Source of the DNA: Tetragonia tetragonoides | Lineage: Eukaryota; Streptophyta; Magnoliopsida; Caryophyllales; Aizoaceae | Reading direction: 5' to 3' | NCBI GenBank assembly: GCA_038025085.1 | Contig: CM076147.1 | Coordinates: 24,653,001-24,717,000 of the forward strand | Length of the DNA stretch: 64,000 bases | Part shown: positions 12,401 to 28,371 of the stretch, piece after piece | Layout of the letters: every line of letters starts with the position of its first letter | How positions within the stretch are numbered: the stretch's first letter is position 1 | Translations under genes and position numbers: made by a program | Notes under the pieces: model-generated | Database searches by the model: none | Told to the model about the DNA's origin: nothing | What the model saw: only the letters and a program-made list of their open reading frames with translations

Positions 12401-15003
12401 TTTCAGAATTCAGATACAGTAACTTTGATTGTCATTTTTAGACTTGTCATCTTAGCATGAGTAACTTAAAATTAGTATTGAGTAATGAAGACAAGTTCAT
12501 TGCTTCTGGTACCGTAGGATGGTGAGATGAAAGAGACTTGAAGCCTTGAACTACTATAACATTGTGGATTTTGTCTGTTGTAGGAGAAGGCAAAGACTAG
12601 CTGGATCAAACAGAATGCTGAGTCAGTGGGGCTAGTTGTGGAGGATAATGACAGTGAAGAAGAAGTAGTTAACAACTGCAAGCAAAAAAAAGCTACCTCC
12701 ACGCAAATGAAGAATCTTCAGCAGGTAGTGCGTGCTACTGGTTATTCGTATTTAGAATTTATTTTTGATCAGCAGCGGGCATTTCGAATAATGTCAGCTC
12801 CTTCTGCCTGCATCTTGCACTCTGATGCTCACATGGCCACACTCCAACACACCCTCACTCTACACACTGTAGTTCGACTGTTTTAGTTAGTTTCCTGCAT
12901 TATTGCACTGATGTTTTCTACCATCTGATATTGCAGGAGCTCAATTTGCTGCTATCACGTCCACTGCAACCAAAATCCTTTTCACATCGCTTTTTGGCTG
13001 GGGTAACGGCTTTTGGCTGATTGTCCAATTACCTATGTCTGTGTTTTTAAAGTTCTGTTCTTCATGAGAATTTATTGAACATCATGGCTTTGGTCCTTGT
13101 ATTTTGGTGTATTACTTTTCCTAGTAAGAAAGAAACTTAGGAAGTGGATTGGTATAACTTTTTTGAGCTGAAATTAGTCTATGGGAAATGGTCTGTGGGT
13201 TTTGGTGGCGAATGATGGAGGCTTAAAAACTTTCGAAGCTTGAGCATGAACTGGAAATTATGAGCATGAGGTCTGATTATAAATCATAGTTTGAATAAAG
13301 GCATGAATACGGTGTGTGTGAAGTGTCTTCTTTTCTTTCTAGTGCAAAAACTTGTCTCTTACTGCCCTTTTTCCAGGCTGGTGTTTCACCCCTCCTGCAG
13401 CACCAACTGGAGGAGCTAGCTCAGCAGAATTTGGGCGGTGAGAAAAATCTTGGAGAAGGCAAAAAGAAGTTACTTGTCATAGGTCAGGATTGTGTGGAGC
13501 CACTCCAGGCACTTCGTAGGGCTGGTTCTGAGGTAATGTGCTGGTTCAATAATATTTACTACTGCTCTTAATTTGGTTACTTTGGCTGGTGCTATGGCCT
13601 GATCTATTAAGGGCAGATACATAGGTCAATGTGTGTAGCAAGTGTTCTCATATGCTATGCTGTAGCTGGTCATCTTATGAATTATTTCTGCTATGGGATC
13701 TATTCTCATTGTTATTTTTTATTTTCTATTGTACATTGCCAATTATCTTATATTCTTATCCTAGTGCTTAAGATTGAAGTCCTAGATATGTTAGTCTTGG
13801 ATTCAGTTATCCCCTTGCTCAATTTTTCTTACTTTACTAATTCTTGTGATAGCCATAAACTTTCCATTAATAACCCCCCTCCCTGAAAGAAAGGATGTGT
13901 GAGTTTCTGGTGACATAGCCAAAAAATATGTCGCACCCACTTCCACTACCCGCTGGATATCTGATCCACCCAATCTGAAGTTATTGGATATTTATGACAC
14001 TAGGTGGATTTTAAGCGGGCCGGATATGAATGATAGATGGGTTGGATATGGATGACGAGTATTGATCCATTTATGCACCCGCTGGATATTCATATCCATT
14101 TACTATTATTTATTATTTTTGAATAATTAATATGGCAACATATATATAAGGAATTGTATGACAAACCCTTCCCATATCGATGGTAACTATTTGACAGCAC
14201 ATTTGTGTATTGATATGAATATTTGATGTATTAATTTGGCTTTCGTTAGTAAATTTCTTGTTAATTTCATATGGTCAGGAGGAAATTTGTTTTCAAAATA
14301 ATGGCTATCCATTTCTTGAGGTGTTGCAGAATGCATTGTGCTTGGCCTTGCTTTTTTTTTTTTTGTCGGTTGATGATGATTTTTTTTTTTATTGGAGTTG
14401 AATATTCTTCTTGTGATACCACAGTATATATAACTCTATTTTGGCATATGATATTTGTAGTTCATCTTTTTTTCGGTGGGGCGGGGTGGGGGTTGACATG
14501 TGTTTTTCTTTTTGCAATATTTTATTTTGAGCTTTCTTGTGGGTCTTGGTGATAATGTCTTTGTTCTTGTGGAGTGCACTATTATCCCTTGTTCCGGTGT
14601 TTGAATGCACATTGCATGGGTTAATCTATAAACCGTGTCATGTTAGGGGAACTACTTTTTTGTGTTGATATTTGTATTGTGGAGCAAAAATAAGCCCTAT
14701 GGTTTGATTTGCAACGGAACTTTCTCTCATCAAAGTGTTCAACATGTCTAGGTGCGCATGGATTTGAAAGAGATGGCAGAGAAGCAGAAAAACATGGATA
14801 ACCTGAGGAGGAAACGAAAAGAAGCGAAAAAACGTATTACTTGTTTTTCTCCTCGAAATCATTACGCAAACACTTTTTGGTCTTTCCTGACTGCATGATG
14901 TAGTAGGTTTTTGTAGTTCTTATGCTCCAGTGGTCTCTTATTTGCAGGTCAGAAAGAGCAACGGAAAAAGCAGAGGAAGAAGCTAAAAGATGGTCCTGAG
15001 TAG
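409..15003 (+). CDS. RH13: DEAD-box ATP-dependent RNA helicase, RH13/DDX24/Mak5 type (5' partial, 13 exons)
   Basis: Exons: 409-581 (start uncertain), 664-858, 3486-3662, 6183-6571, 6804-6984, 9200-9322, 9408-9524, 10670-10774, 12584-12724, 12937-13002, 13377-13532, 14752-14833, 14948-15003 (TAG stop). Reading frame is kept across every junction, giving about 650 codons. Helicase motifs appear in order: an acidic stretch, Q motif (GFKEPTPIQ), I (AETGSGKT), Ia (PTRELALQ), TPGRL, II (DEAD), III (SAT), IV (IVFC), V ([12 protein letters not shown]) and VI (HRSGRTAR). A lysine/arginine-rich tail follows ([16 protein letters not shown]). The insert between SAT and the second RecA domain, and the basic C-terminus, match Arabidopsis RH13 and the DDX24/Mak5 family as I remember them. 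Family members act in the nucleolus in large ribosomal subunit maturation; that role is inferred here. The N-terminal part is outside the window. The gene is transposon-inflated: about 2 kb of coding in 14.6 kb. Confidence 0.93.
859..3485 (+). other. long helicase intron, no gene seen
   Basis: Intron between the PTRELALQ exon and the TPGRL exon, with GT at 859 and AG at 3484-3485. It has a purine-rich stretch at about 1755-1925 and a pyrimidine-rich one at about 2030-2135 that are roughly complementary (aaggaaatgaaagg against cctttcatttcc), which suggests an old inverted-repeat element. An A-rich tail at about 2732-2740 is followed by aaaagtgcat, also found at about 2657, which could be a short retroposon scar. 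No coding sequence is supported. Confidence 0.5.
3663..6182 (+). other. GC-AG intron in the helicase gene
   Basis: The exon ends ...CTTGTTGAG and continues gcaagt, so the donor dinucleotide is GC inside the otherwise ideal AG|GCAAGT context known for plant GC-AG introns. The acceptor is the ag at 6181-6182, giving the next exon ([13 protein letters not shown]). Using a nearby GT instead would break the conserved join between the TPGRL exon and the DEAD exon. The intron holds a hAT MITE (3835-4479) and a G homopolymer near 5199-5208. Confidence 0.85.
3835..4479. mobile_element. hAT-type MITE, 645 bp, with 8-bp target duplication
   Basis: The ends are inverted repeats: left CTATGATGCTCGGACTCGG, right its exact complement ending at 4479. 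Both sides carry the same 8 bp, aaaaatcc (3827-3834 and 4480-4487), the duplication length typical of hAT transposases. Further inside, the ends remain partly complementary (acgggtgtcgg against gtgtcggcacgggtacgg). No transposase frame is present. A second copy with the same ends is at 23003-23188. Confidence 0.88.
7560..7700 (-). mobile_element. Au-like SINE, antisense in intron
   Basis: Read on the minus strand it gives a segment starting gtcaaacggaaacaacctc, then a C-rich run, then cacctaggcgagagcctc and gaggcactgg. The same order (gtcaaatggaaacagcc, C-run, ttaggtgggagcctc, gaggcactgg) appears on the plus strand at about 11470-11575. The conserved order of these blocks in two places marks a SINE family resembling plant Au SINEs. 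Ends are approximate. Confidence 0.65.
8281..8522. mobile_element. Stowaway MITE, 242 bp, TA target
   Basis: Inverted ends of about 37 bp: cttcctccatcccgtg at the left and cacgggacggacgaag at the right, continuing through aaaatctttacact and its complement. Each end is flanked by TA (8279-8280, 8523-8524), the Tc1/mariner Stowaway target. The terminal sequence is a variant of the canonical CTCCCTCCGTCCC. No coding capacity. Confidence 0.9.
9525..10669 (+). other. helicase intron, nothing else recognised
   Basis: Intron between the motif VI exon (ends SLCKSFSK) and the NSLQRFP exon, with normal GT and AG. I see no repeat ends or coding remnants that I can support. Confidence 0.6.
10974..11080 (+). 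mobile_element. short tRNA-derived SINE copy with 18-bp target duplication
   Basis: The block is bounded by a perfect direct repeat, aagtttagactgttaagg, at 10956-10973 and 11081-11098. Inside are the landmarks tgtcccctccaggccact, cttcaggggccatggg, caaagcttgga and an A-rich end. The same order occurs near 51068-51175 (gtgtcctcaaggtcact, tagggcccatgag, aaagtttga, A-rich end) and, in part, at 27300-27365. This copy lacks the tRNA-like head and is probably 5'-truncated. Confidence 0.75.
11420..11600 (+). mobile_element. Au-like SINE, sense orientation in intron
   Basis: It contains a degenerate box-B-like ttgaatctcgg, then aaatggaaacagcc, ggtaaggctgcgtacaac, a C-run, cttaggtgggagcctc, gaggcactgggg and a (gttgat)n tail. 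It is the same family as the antisense copy at 7560-7700. The core ggtaaggctgcgtac is also shared with the RTE 3' tails at 21690 and 32857. The left end is approximate. Confidence 0.65.
11715..12100 (-). mobile_element. possible 5'-truncated L1 LINE 3' end
   Basis: On the minus strand this region ends ...ataaatatcttaattatc followed by an A-rich (aataat)n run, the style of plant L1 3' termini (short UTR, att-rich, then poly-A). No coding frame is left. Target duplications were not found, so the assignment is tentative. Confidence 0.35.
12112..12345. mobile_element. degenerate Stowaway-like MITE
   Basis: Left end ccctccgtcccactatgatt and right end aatcatagttggacacaggg are imperfect inverted repeats of about 30 bp, and ccctccgtccc is the canonical Stowaway terminus. 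The right terminus has several mismatches and the TA target is not clean. It lies in the helicase intron 10775-12583. Confidence 0.6.
13920..14120. repeat. degenerate ggatat-rich repeat in intron
   Basis: cccgctggatat occurs near both ends, and ggatat/ggatgg variants recur six or more times between them, with partly inverted arrangement. This is the style of a small non-autonomous transposon with sub-terminal repeats. Boundaries and class are uncertain. Confidence 0.4.
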
Positions 15004-16807
15004 ACTTCCCTTTGAGAATTTAGAGAGTAGTACGCTATTGCTATGTGATAGCTGTACTTCTCACAATTTTGTGTTTATCCTTGAATTACATTTGTGTATC
15101 TTTCTGTTGATACATATAAGAAGATTTGACAGCTACTGAAGCGTCGCTTCGTTATGTTTCATATAGCTTCCTCTTCTAGCATTTGATCGGAAACAATTGG
15201 TCAAGAATGAATGTACCATTACCAAATATCGATTAGTGGCTATGCAATCTGTAGGTGTGAATTCTCTTACACCCATGTATTGTTCTTGAATGTGTTAACA
15301 TCTATGAAATCATCTAGACATCCTTCTTAAATGATCTCGTTCATTAAGTTTTGCATGATCAATCAGTTAGCGAGTACGCATTCTATAGATGAAATTTCTC
15401 ACACATTGTTCTTGAATGTGTTTACATCATTGAAAGCACCTGAAAACTCGAGATAATAAAAAATGGGTGGTGCTAAATACCAAATCCTAAATTAAACAAT
15501 ACCACACTGTAAACATTTCATTCCGCTTGATCTTGGAAAAGATGAAGCTTGCAATGGCAGAATTGGTGAAAGCTCAAGGAATATGCAGGCTCAAGTAAAT
15601 TTATTCTTCAAAGGACCAATTTTTTCCTTCAATGGACCAATTTATTCTTCAATGGACATGCTCCCTCGCAAGCTCCCACCCCCACATGATACACAAACCT
15701 CGGAGAAGGCGACTGATCCCTCTTAGGGCTCGGAATCCGCTTATAATTGTAGTTGGCAAGCCTGCGCCTAAGTTAGGCGCAAGTAGTTACATTTCGCAGC
15801 AAAATTAGGCGCAGGGAATGGTGTAGCTAATAGCTAAGTGGACTAAAACACGAATAATAAATTATGCTCCCATATCAGGCACATGGAATTAATGTGCGCG
15901 CAAATGAGGCGCAACCTCGCAAGTAACAATTACGCCCAAATCAGGCGTAAGGAATTAAAATGTGGACCCAAATGATGCACAAGTAAATAACAATTATGTC
16001 CAAATCAGGCGTAAGTTAGGCAGACGAATAAAATATTGAACATCAATCACTGTTTGGCATAAACAATTCAAGAGTGATTACGAGAAAGCTGACTCATCAA
16101 GCAGAACACTAAATTCTCACCCCATTACGTTATCGATTACATTATTTGCCTACTGATTGATGTACAGTTGGACTTTGTTCCCTCGATTCAGATTTCATTT
16201 GAGTTGATTCGATCGTTTGATGCTAGTACTCTGTAGCTTGGTAAAGGAAGGGCATTTCTCATATTTTTATTAGGGGTGTGGTATTGATTAAGTTGGGGTG
16301 TGATATAAATGCGAACGGTTAAGTTAGTAGAAATTAATCATCAATCCTTAGAGTGAAATCTTGTTCAGTAAGTCTTCATGAAAGAAGAAACTATAGAAAA
16401 AGAAATCTTCATGAAAGAAGAGGGTTCACGGTTTTTGACAATGGGAGTGACTTTTCATGTGTGCTTGAGCCGAAATATGGACGAAGTCCTTGCAAATTTT
16501 TTGCAAAACTAGTTTACTAAATGAGGGTGCTAGCTACTGGCTCATTGTCACAAGTTGACATGTGTAAAAGTTTCCAAAAATTGTCACTTCTAAAATAAAC
16601 TCTCTCTCTCTCCTCCTTGCCCATGTTTTTTTGAATGTGATATTTCTGTCCGAAAATAACTTTTTAATCAAAATGTGACATTTTTTGTACGAAAATCAAC
16701 ATTTTTGTTCGATCACCAAAAGTGAAGAAGATAAAGTAATAATTGTTAGCTCAAAAATAACACTTTTATCCAAAATGTAACACTTGACACACCATAAAAG
16801 ATAAAAC
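15004..16807. other. helicase 3' UTR and intergenic DNA, no gene seen
   Basis: After the stop at 15001-15003 the sequence is T-rich, consistent with a 3' UTR. From about 15750 to 16030 a degenerate repeat built around aaatcaggcgtaag is present (separate entry). From 16500 to 16800 there are scattered variants of aaaatgtgacattttt. No frames with recognisable similarity. Confidence 0.6.
15750..16030. repeat. degenerate tandem repeat around (a/t)caggcgcaag
   Basis: Units such as gttaggcgcaag, attaggcgcaggga, tcaggcacatggaatta, tgaggcgcaacc, tcaggcgtaaggaatta, tgatgcacaag and tcaggcgtaag recur every 20-70 bp. Spacing is irregular, so this is an eroded tandem array rather than a clean minisatellite. 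Confidence 0.5.
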
Positions 16808-17102
16808 GAATGATTTCCTCAAAAGGGCTAAATTACAAAGTATTACCCAAATTAGGCTGGGTTAGAAACTATTTACCACGAGAGTGTCCACGTAGGCTTG
16901 GGTCTTCACGAATCTCGCGATTTTTTTTTGTCTCACAAGACTAAGTCGCTATCACCGAAACGCGACTTCAATTAGGGTAAATCGATATGGCGACAACGAC
17001 TTGGGGGCACCTAAGTCGCCATCGGCAATGGCGACTCATATTAGTTCACACTGACAACCGAAGTGTTACGTAGGATGATAGCAGAACTAGAGTCGCTAAC
17101 CA

Positions 17103-19340
17103 GAGCTATTAGTTCACATTATTGTTCTGCCCGGCAAAGAAACAGATGCTCACAAACATAAGAAGGGTGATGGATTGCTTCCATGTCTTATCAGGGTTGA
17201 GTATAAATGATGAAAAGTCAGCATGTATTCCAATGGGGAAGTCAGAAGCGTGGGTGCAGATGATATCAGAGAAGTTAGGTTGTAAAATTGCTAGCTTACC
17301 AATTACATATTTGGGTATTCCTCTGGGCTCAAATCCAAGAAAAGTGGCAACGTGAGAACCAGTACTGAAGAAAATACGGGAACGACTGGCAACATGGAAG
17401 GCTAAAGTTCTTTCAAGGGCGGGGCGACTCACTTTGATAAAATCTGTTCTGAATTGTTTGCCGCTGTATTACCTGGGTTTGTTCAAAATTCCGAAGGCAG
17501 TAGTGAAGACGATAGTGAAAATGCAAAGAAACTTTTTTTGGTCTGGAAATGATGAAAAAAGAGGAATTCCTTTAGTAAGATGGGAGATAGTACAAAGGCC
17601 GAAGAAATTAGGAGGGCTTGGTGTCGGTGACTTCATCATTAAGAATGCTTCACTTCTGTTCAAATGGTGGTGGAGATTCAACCAAGAAGAATGTCCTCTT
17701 TGGAAGAAAGTTGTATGCTCAGTACATGGGAATAGTTTGGAGACTACATTACTAGATGCAAACGTTAGAAGAAATGGAGGGCCTTGGCAAGATATTACAT
17801 CGATAATCAATTGGGGAAAAGAAATAAAAGAAGTCATCATCAGTGGTGTTCTCAAGAAAGTGGGAAATGGAAGGCAAACGAAATTTTGGTGGGATAAGTG
17901 GTTGGGTGACTTTAGACTAAAAGATAGATTCCCAAGACTATTTTCTATATCCATACAACAAGAGGAGTATATATCACAAATGGGACTGTGGGATGGAATT
18001 TCCTGGAGATGGAATTTGTGTTGGAGGAGGACTCTTTTTGTTTGGGAACAACCGCAACTAAAGAATTTATGGGATTTGTTACATGCAGTTAACCTTTGTG
18101 ATAAGGTGGACGATAGTTTTTTTTGGAAATACGGAAATAAAGGTTTATTCACAACCAAATCCTTTATACACACAGTTTTTGATAAATTGGAGATGAGTCC
18201 AGAAGGTATTAATCTTACAAAGGGCCTGTGGAAAGGTTTAGCACCACCTAGAGCGGAATTATTGGCTTGGTTTATAATTCTACAAAGATTGAACACAAAA
18301 GATCGCCTCATGAGACTACAGCTCCTAAGTGGACAAGAGTCATCCTGTCCTTTTTGCCAAGACATGTCAGAGAGTATAAACCACCTGTTTCTTCATTGCA
18401 AATATACATGGGCCATATGGAGCAGAACCTGTGATTGGTGGGGAGTTAACATTGTCATGCCAGATAACCCAAGAGCTCTTTTTGATATGTGGCTAAGTAC
18501 AAATACTGGAGGATTTCAAGGTAAGTTATGGAGTTCTTTGTTCTTTGTGATAATTTGGACAGTTTGGCACACTCGAAACAGAGTTGTCTTTGAACAATTT
18601 GAGCCGGATTGGATTCATATTTTTGACATGATAAAATTGAGAATGGGATTCTGGGCAAAAGGATGGTGTGCAGACCTCCTGTATTCCCCTCAACAGATTG
18701 CGAGTCATTTAGATGGGGTCAGAAAATGGAAAAGTCATAAGGCTACAAGGCCACTCATTACATGGAATCCACCATCACCGGGAGTGCTAAAATGGAATGT
18801 TGACGGCTCATCATATGGGAAGTCGGGGCAAGCAGGGATTGGTGGTGTACTACGAGATTGCTATGGAGTAACAAAATGTGTGTTCTCTGTATCAGTAGGC
18901 ATATTGGACTCAAATGAGGCGGAGTTCGTGGGTATAGTCTTTGCTTTAGAAACATCCCTACAACGGAATGCAACGATGGAGATGAAAATGATAGTGGAAT
19001 CCGATTCGCAAAATGCACTTACTTGGGTGCGAAACAAAGGGGAGTGTGTGTTTCATGTGGAATAAATTGCACAACCTACTGAAAGTCCTGAATACAGTGG
19101 AATTTAAACACACACCCCGGGAGGCAAATGATATAGCAGATTACTGGGCGAAGTTGGGAGCGAGCAATGAAGGGACATGGATTGCATGGTCTTGAAAGAG
19201 AATGAGGTGCTATGATTAGAAAATTGATCCTCTTAATTTGTTTTGCTTTGATGTATTCATACAAGATAACTTGGGTGTTCTTGTGTTTTTTGAGCAAGTT
19301 TTTGCTCATTAATAAAATAGCCTAATTATAAAAAAAAAAA
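17103..19340 (+). mobile_element. 5'-truncated L1 LINE with RNase H
   Basis: The 3' half of an L1 ORF2, a 3' UTR with aataaaa, and an A-tail ending near 19340. It starts just after where the reverse-transcriptase catalytic box would be, so it is 5'-truncated, the usual result of incomplete target-primed reverse transcription. It is inserted inside the TIR element 16808-19525. I could not identify its target duplication. Confidence 0.85.
17122..19195 (+). pseudogene. L1 ORF2 C-terminal half: RT end, zf-RVT, RNase H
   Basis: The start matches the RT region downstream of the catalytic aspartates (FCPAKKQ, LSINDEKSA, YLGIPLGS), followed by KWWWRFNQEECPLWKKVV, a zf-RVT domain (CPFCQD...INHLFLHCKY) and an RNase H domain (LKWNVDGSSY, GIGGVLRD, NEAEF, ESDSQNAL, HTPREANDIAD). 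One in-frame TGA at 17353-17355 and one frameshift near 19040-19065 interrupt an otherwise open frame. RNase H after zf-RVT marks an L1 lineage different from the element at 27634-37310, which lacks it. Confidence 0.88.
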
Positions 19341-19525
19341 GCAACTCTCCTCCATTAAAGTCGCCATTCTGGGTGGCAACTCTTGTGGTGAAAGACGCCC
19401 TTCCTGGTAGCGACTCTTGCTGTTGAATGGGAAAAAAAAATTGTGGTCTGTGAGATCCCGAGCCTACTTAGACACCCTCATGGGAAATAATTTCTGACCC
19501 AGCCTCTTTTCAGGAAATCGTTCAC

Positions 19526-20666
19526 ATAAAACTGCCTTATAAAGGCTTTTTGCGCCTAATCACTCTTTTTAATCTTTATTAAAATTTTAAAAATATGGTG
19601 CTCCGTGTGAGTACTACTTGCTTTCTCCTTCTGGTTTTATTTGTGCCTGGTCCAGTTTTTTTGTTTTTTTTTTGTTTTAGTTCCTCTTGTAATCTTGCTG
19701 GTTTACTCTTGTTTTATTCTTTTATCAGATTTTAAGATTTTAAACTTTCTTTGTTTGGGTGGTATGTGGCTTTCTGTAGTAGATGTTGAAATGGGAATTA
19801 TTGGCGCTATTTGGTTCCAAAGCCAAAATTTCAGACTCAACTGTCAGCAAATCCCAAATGCTCTTTCGGAAGGTCAAGTTAGAAGAACTAGAAGATGTTG
19901 ATGCTGAGACTACTAATGGTTGACAGTTTGGTTAAGTCGGTTCTTATTTTGTTGATTGCTCTTCTTTGAAATCGTTGGCCACTATAGATAGGTTGGTGAA
20001 ATCGTTGGCCACTATGGATAGGTTGGTGAAGTTAGTGGTTGTCCTGGCCGTGGAGGTGCCTGTGTTTATGCTTCCGGACCTTGTCGTGACTTGTTTCTTT
20101 AACAGGATTATAGAAGACGCTATTGAAGAATGAATCCGACAACAACTCCTTTCCTGAATGTTTTTCTTTATTATGGTTACTAGTGTTTTGATTGAGTCAT
20201 TGTACAATATGTACTCTTGGCCATTTATAGTCGGCTTTCTTGCCTTTTTCAAAAAATAAATAGATTTGGCCATTTGATCTCAAAAGCTGAAATAATTACT
20301 CCAGAAATTGTAGTAAGAGGCAATAGGCATAAAAGCAATACTCCTGTAACACTAATATACAACCAAAATAAGGGGCATTGCAATTTCCACAATTGCCGAA
20401 GCCAAAATATACATCCCTTAATAATACTAAACACTGACCAAAATTCGTTGTGAAGTCACTTCCTCACCCCCAAAAAGAAAAAAATAATAAAAAAAAACAA
20501 ATCATTATACTATATCCTTGAACAAATAGAGAGGAAGAGAAAGATTTGTGATGTTATTAGTGCTAAGGCAAATCAAAACCAAATCATTAAGTAATTTCTT
20601 CACTGTGCCCAGGAAGAGGGAAGAGTCAGGTGAACTTAAAGCAGACGTGTAAATATGGTCTTTTAT
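19526..20666. other. intergenic DNA with possible coding remnants
   Basis: A 30-bp tandem duplication lies at 19968-20027. It belongs to an open stretch on the plus strand that ends in TGA at about 20131, with two short hydrophobic segments. A second open stretch ending near 19922 (frame with KLEELEDVDAETTNG) precedes it. Neither has a recognisable family. They may be the eroded 3' end of a captured or dead gene. The rest is AT-rich with nothing recognised. Confidence 0.35.
19968..20027 (+). repeat. 30-bp tandem duplication (2 copies)
   Basis: Two adjacent 30-bp units beginning gaaatcgttggccactat differ at one base (a/g). The unit is a multiple of three, so the surrounding open frame is kept across the copies (LATIDRLV, LATMDRLV). 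Confidence 0.85.
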
Positions 20667-26173
<5,507 letters not shown>

Positions 26174-26562
26174 TCACCCTAAATTGATTAAAGGTTATAT
26201 TGTTTGTTGTATTGTTGATGAATTTCTATAAAGATTTACAAGGAATCTGATCAGATTTAAACTGGGTTTGCTTCAAAATGATTGCTTTGTTAATGGAATG
26301 AAATGGGTATGGCGTAAATTCATATGATTTGGAGAGGGAGAGAGAGAAAAGAGAGGTTTTTGCTGTTTTATATGTGGCCTTCAATACAAGACTTCTTCCA
26401 CTTTTCTCTCTTTTTCCTTCCTTTTCTTATTTCCTTCATTCCATTTTGGAATTTGGAGAGATCACAATCAATGGCCTCCTTTTCAAAAGACAAAAAAGAG
26501 GATGGGATTGGGGATTGTGGCATGAATGTTCATTTACAGGTTTACCCTCTAGGATGTAGTTC

Positions 26563-26838
26563 CGTTTGATTCACCTTAATTTTACTTAAATTCAGTTCAG
26601 TCCAGTCCAGTTCAGTTCAGTTAAGTTCAGTCAATGTGTAACTTTATAACTCATATAACTTTTTATTCCGAAATAATCTCATGACGATAATTATGTCATC
26701 GGAAAAAAATCTCAAAGTATACTTTCAAAATGAGTCCAATGTTGACTAAGTTTGGACTAATTTTAATTGGTTAACGATTAAGTTTAAAAAATCAGTTCAG
26801 TTCAGACAAGTTTTATCCAGGTGAATCAAACGGAGCCG
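26563..26838. mobile_element. MITE with ttcag-repeat interior
   Basis: Inverted ends are tccgtttgattcacct (left) and aggtgaatcaaacgga (right). The interior carries repeated ttcagttcag units near both ends. The flanks share gtagt. It lies upstream of the SRPK gene, about 0.4 kb from its start codon. Related ttcagttcag-rich DNA occurs at 50280-50960. Confidence 0.65.
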
Positions 26839-27244
26839 TAGTGCCTTCTTTCTAAGGCTCCATTTGGTTTGTTTGAGAAGGTTTTCCCAATATTGCTACT
26901 ATACCATGCAACTAGATAAGAAGCCCGTGCGTTGTACGGGTTGGGCATTATTTATTATTTTTAAAGATAAGTTAAGCAAAATTTTAAATTAAAACACCAT
27001 ATCGTAGATGATGTTGAATACTCGTATTATATTAGAAACTTCATTTCATAATTTGGATTTTGTGTGATGATAATTATGGCGCCCATGACCATGAGTTGTC
27101 TAAAGGTTTTTTTTTTTTTTTTTTTTTTTTGAGGTATGAGTTATCTGAAGTAAAATCATGAGAATTCTGAATTAAGCTTTGGTAGTCGTGTAACACCATA
27201 TCGGTATTGTCTGTTCAAAAGAAATCAAAATAAAGACTTAGGTT

Positions 27245-27430
27245 TGTTAACTAACCCTGAAGGGGTAGCTTAACTGGTAAGACCTATGAGAACCAGTCCA
27301 GACGTCCCAGGTTCGAGTCCTCTCAAGGTCATTTACCGGTTTTACCGGCCGTTAACTTCAGGGCCTACTAGTTAAGCACGGACTCGTAAATATCTCTCGA
27401 AAATAGAGATAACTTCCTAGGTGATACCTT
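27245..27430 (+). mobile_element. tRNA-derived SINE with box A and box B
   Basis: ggtagcttaactggtaag fits box A and ggttcgagtcct is a near-perfect box B 45-50 bp downstream, as in tRNA-derived SINEs. Downstream come ctcaaggtcat and cttcagggcctac, the family landmarks also seen at 10974-11080 and 51060-51175. It sits inside the Helitron-like element. The 3' end is approximate. Confidence 0.6.
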
Positions 27431-27849
27431 ATGTCTGTTGTATTCCGCACAACTAATTCTATATTTGACTATTTTAATATTTTTGTATGAAATGGCATTT
27501 TAAATTGATCTAACTCTAAAATAAATGAATGTAAAAAAAGATTAATTTATGAAAATAATTTGAAGATACTTCAAACTTCACAAAAGAATAAGAAAAGATA
27601 ATTTAATGAAGTAAGATTTTATTTTTTAGAGTTTTTTTTTTTTTTGGTAACAAATTATTGAATTATATTACCAGACGAAAGCATAAACCATTACAAAGGA
27701 TCTTTTAGACTACCTGATCTCAAGGTAATCCTAAGCATCCCCCTAGCATCAACATACACATTAGATCTAGCACCCTGCTTTTTCTGTATTCAAACTTTAG
27801 TCTAACACAAAGCTCAAATTTAATCATGGCTACAATCTTACTAGCAGGG

Positions 27850-28181
27850 AGGGATACAATCTAGAAAATTCTTCTGTTCCTTTCTCTCCAAATATGGTAA
27901 ATCACACCTGCGATTGCTGCATTTGCTGCATTTTTTTCCATTCTGCCTCTCCGGATACGCCCAATCCATTTTACAAGAATCTGCAATTGAGTAGGCTTTT
28001 TATTCATGCCAAGCCATGCAAAAACCTGCTGGAAAACTTCATGGAAATACTCACACTCACAGAACAAGCGCTTAAGGCTTTCATTTTCCTTTTTGCAGAG
28101 GATACACAAGGGATCAACTCCCCCTATTTGAAAACGGACTAGCCTGTCCTTAGTAAGAAGTCTCCCTATATTTGTAAGCCA
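27850..28181 (-). pseudogene. L1 ORF2 C-terminal end, left of the RTE insertion
   Basis: Minus-strand frame open from the RTE junction: WLTNIGRLLTKDRLVRF, then the zf-RVT cysteines CILCKKENESLKRLFCECEYF, ending IWRERNRRIF and a stop. This is the expected finish of plant L1 ORF2 without an RNase H domain. It continues the frame that breaks off at about 32958 on the other side of the RTE element. Confidence 0.85.
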
Positions 28182-28212
28182 TAGAATAAAGGAATGCGAT
28201 TCTTTATTGGAT

Positions 28213-28303
28213 GAGAGAGAAAATACTACTCTCTCTCTCTAAGCTCACCGTCGACTCTCTCTCTCTCTAAGCTCACCGCCGATCGGCTCTCTCTCTCTCT
28301 AAG

Positions 28304-28371
<68 letters not shown>

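Larger units (their letters stand above)
16808..19525. mobile_element. terminal-inverted-repeat DNA element interrupted by an L1 LINE
   Basis: The left part (16808-16930) and the right part (about 19430-19525) are imperfect inverted repeats of roughly 100 bp. Paired blocks are gatttcct / aggaaatc, aggctgggt / acccagcct, agtgtccacgtaggct / agcctacttagacacc, and a T-run / A-run. Both outer flanks carry ataaaac (16801-16807, 19526-19532), a possible 7-bp target duplication. Inside, agtcgc/gcgact motifs are scattered on both sides of the L1. Without the L1 the element is about 0.5 kb and non-coding. Mutator-like or foldback are both possible. Confidence 0.6.

Noticed and set aside
17469..18365. 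298-codon open frame on the minus strand
   Set aside because: It is antisense to the L1 zf-RVT region, has no recognisable family and arises from the codon use of the plus-strand frame.
27255..27330. Functional tRNA gene
   Set aside because: Boxes A and B are present, but I could not fold acceptor, D and anticodon arms, and the sequence continues into a SINE body.
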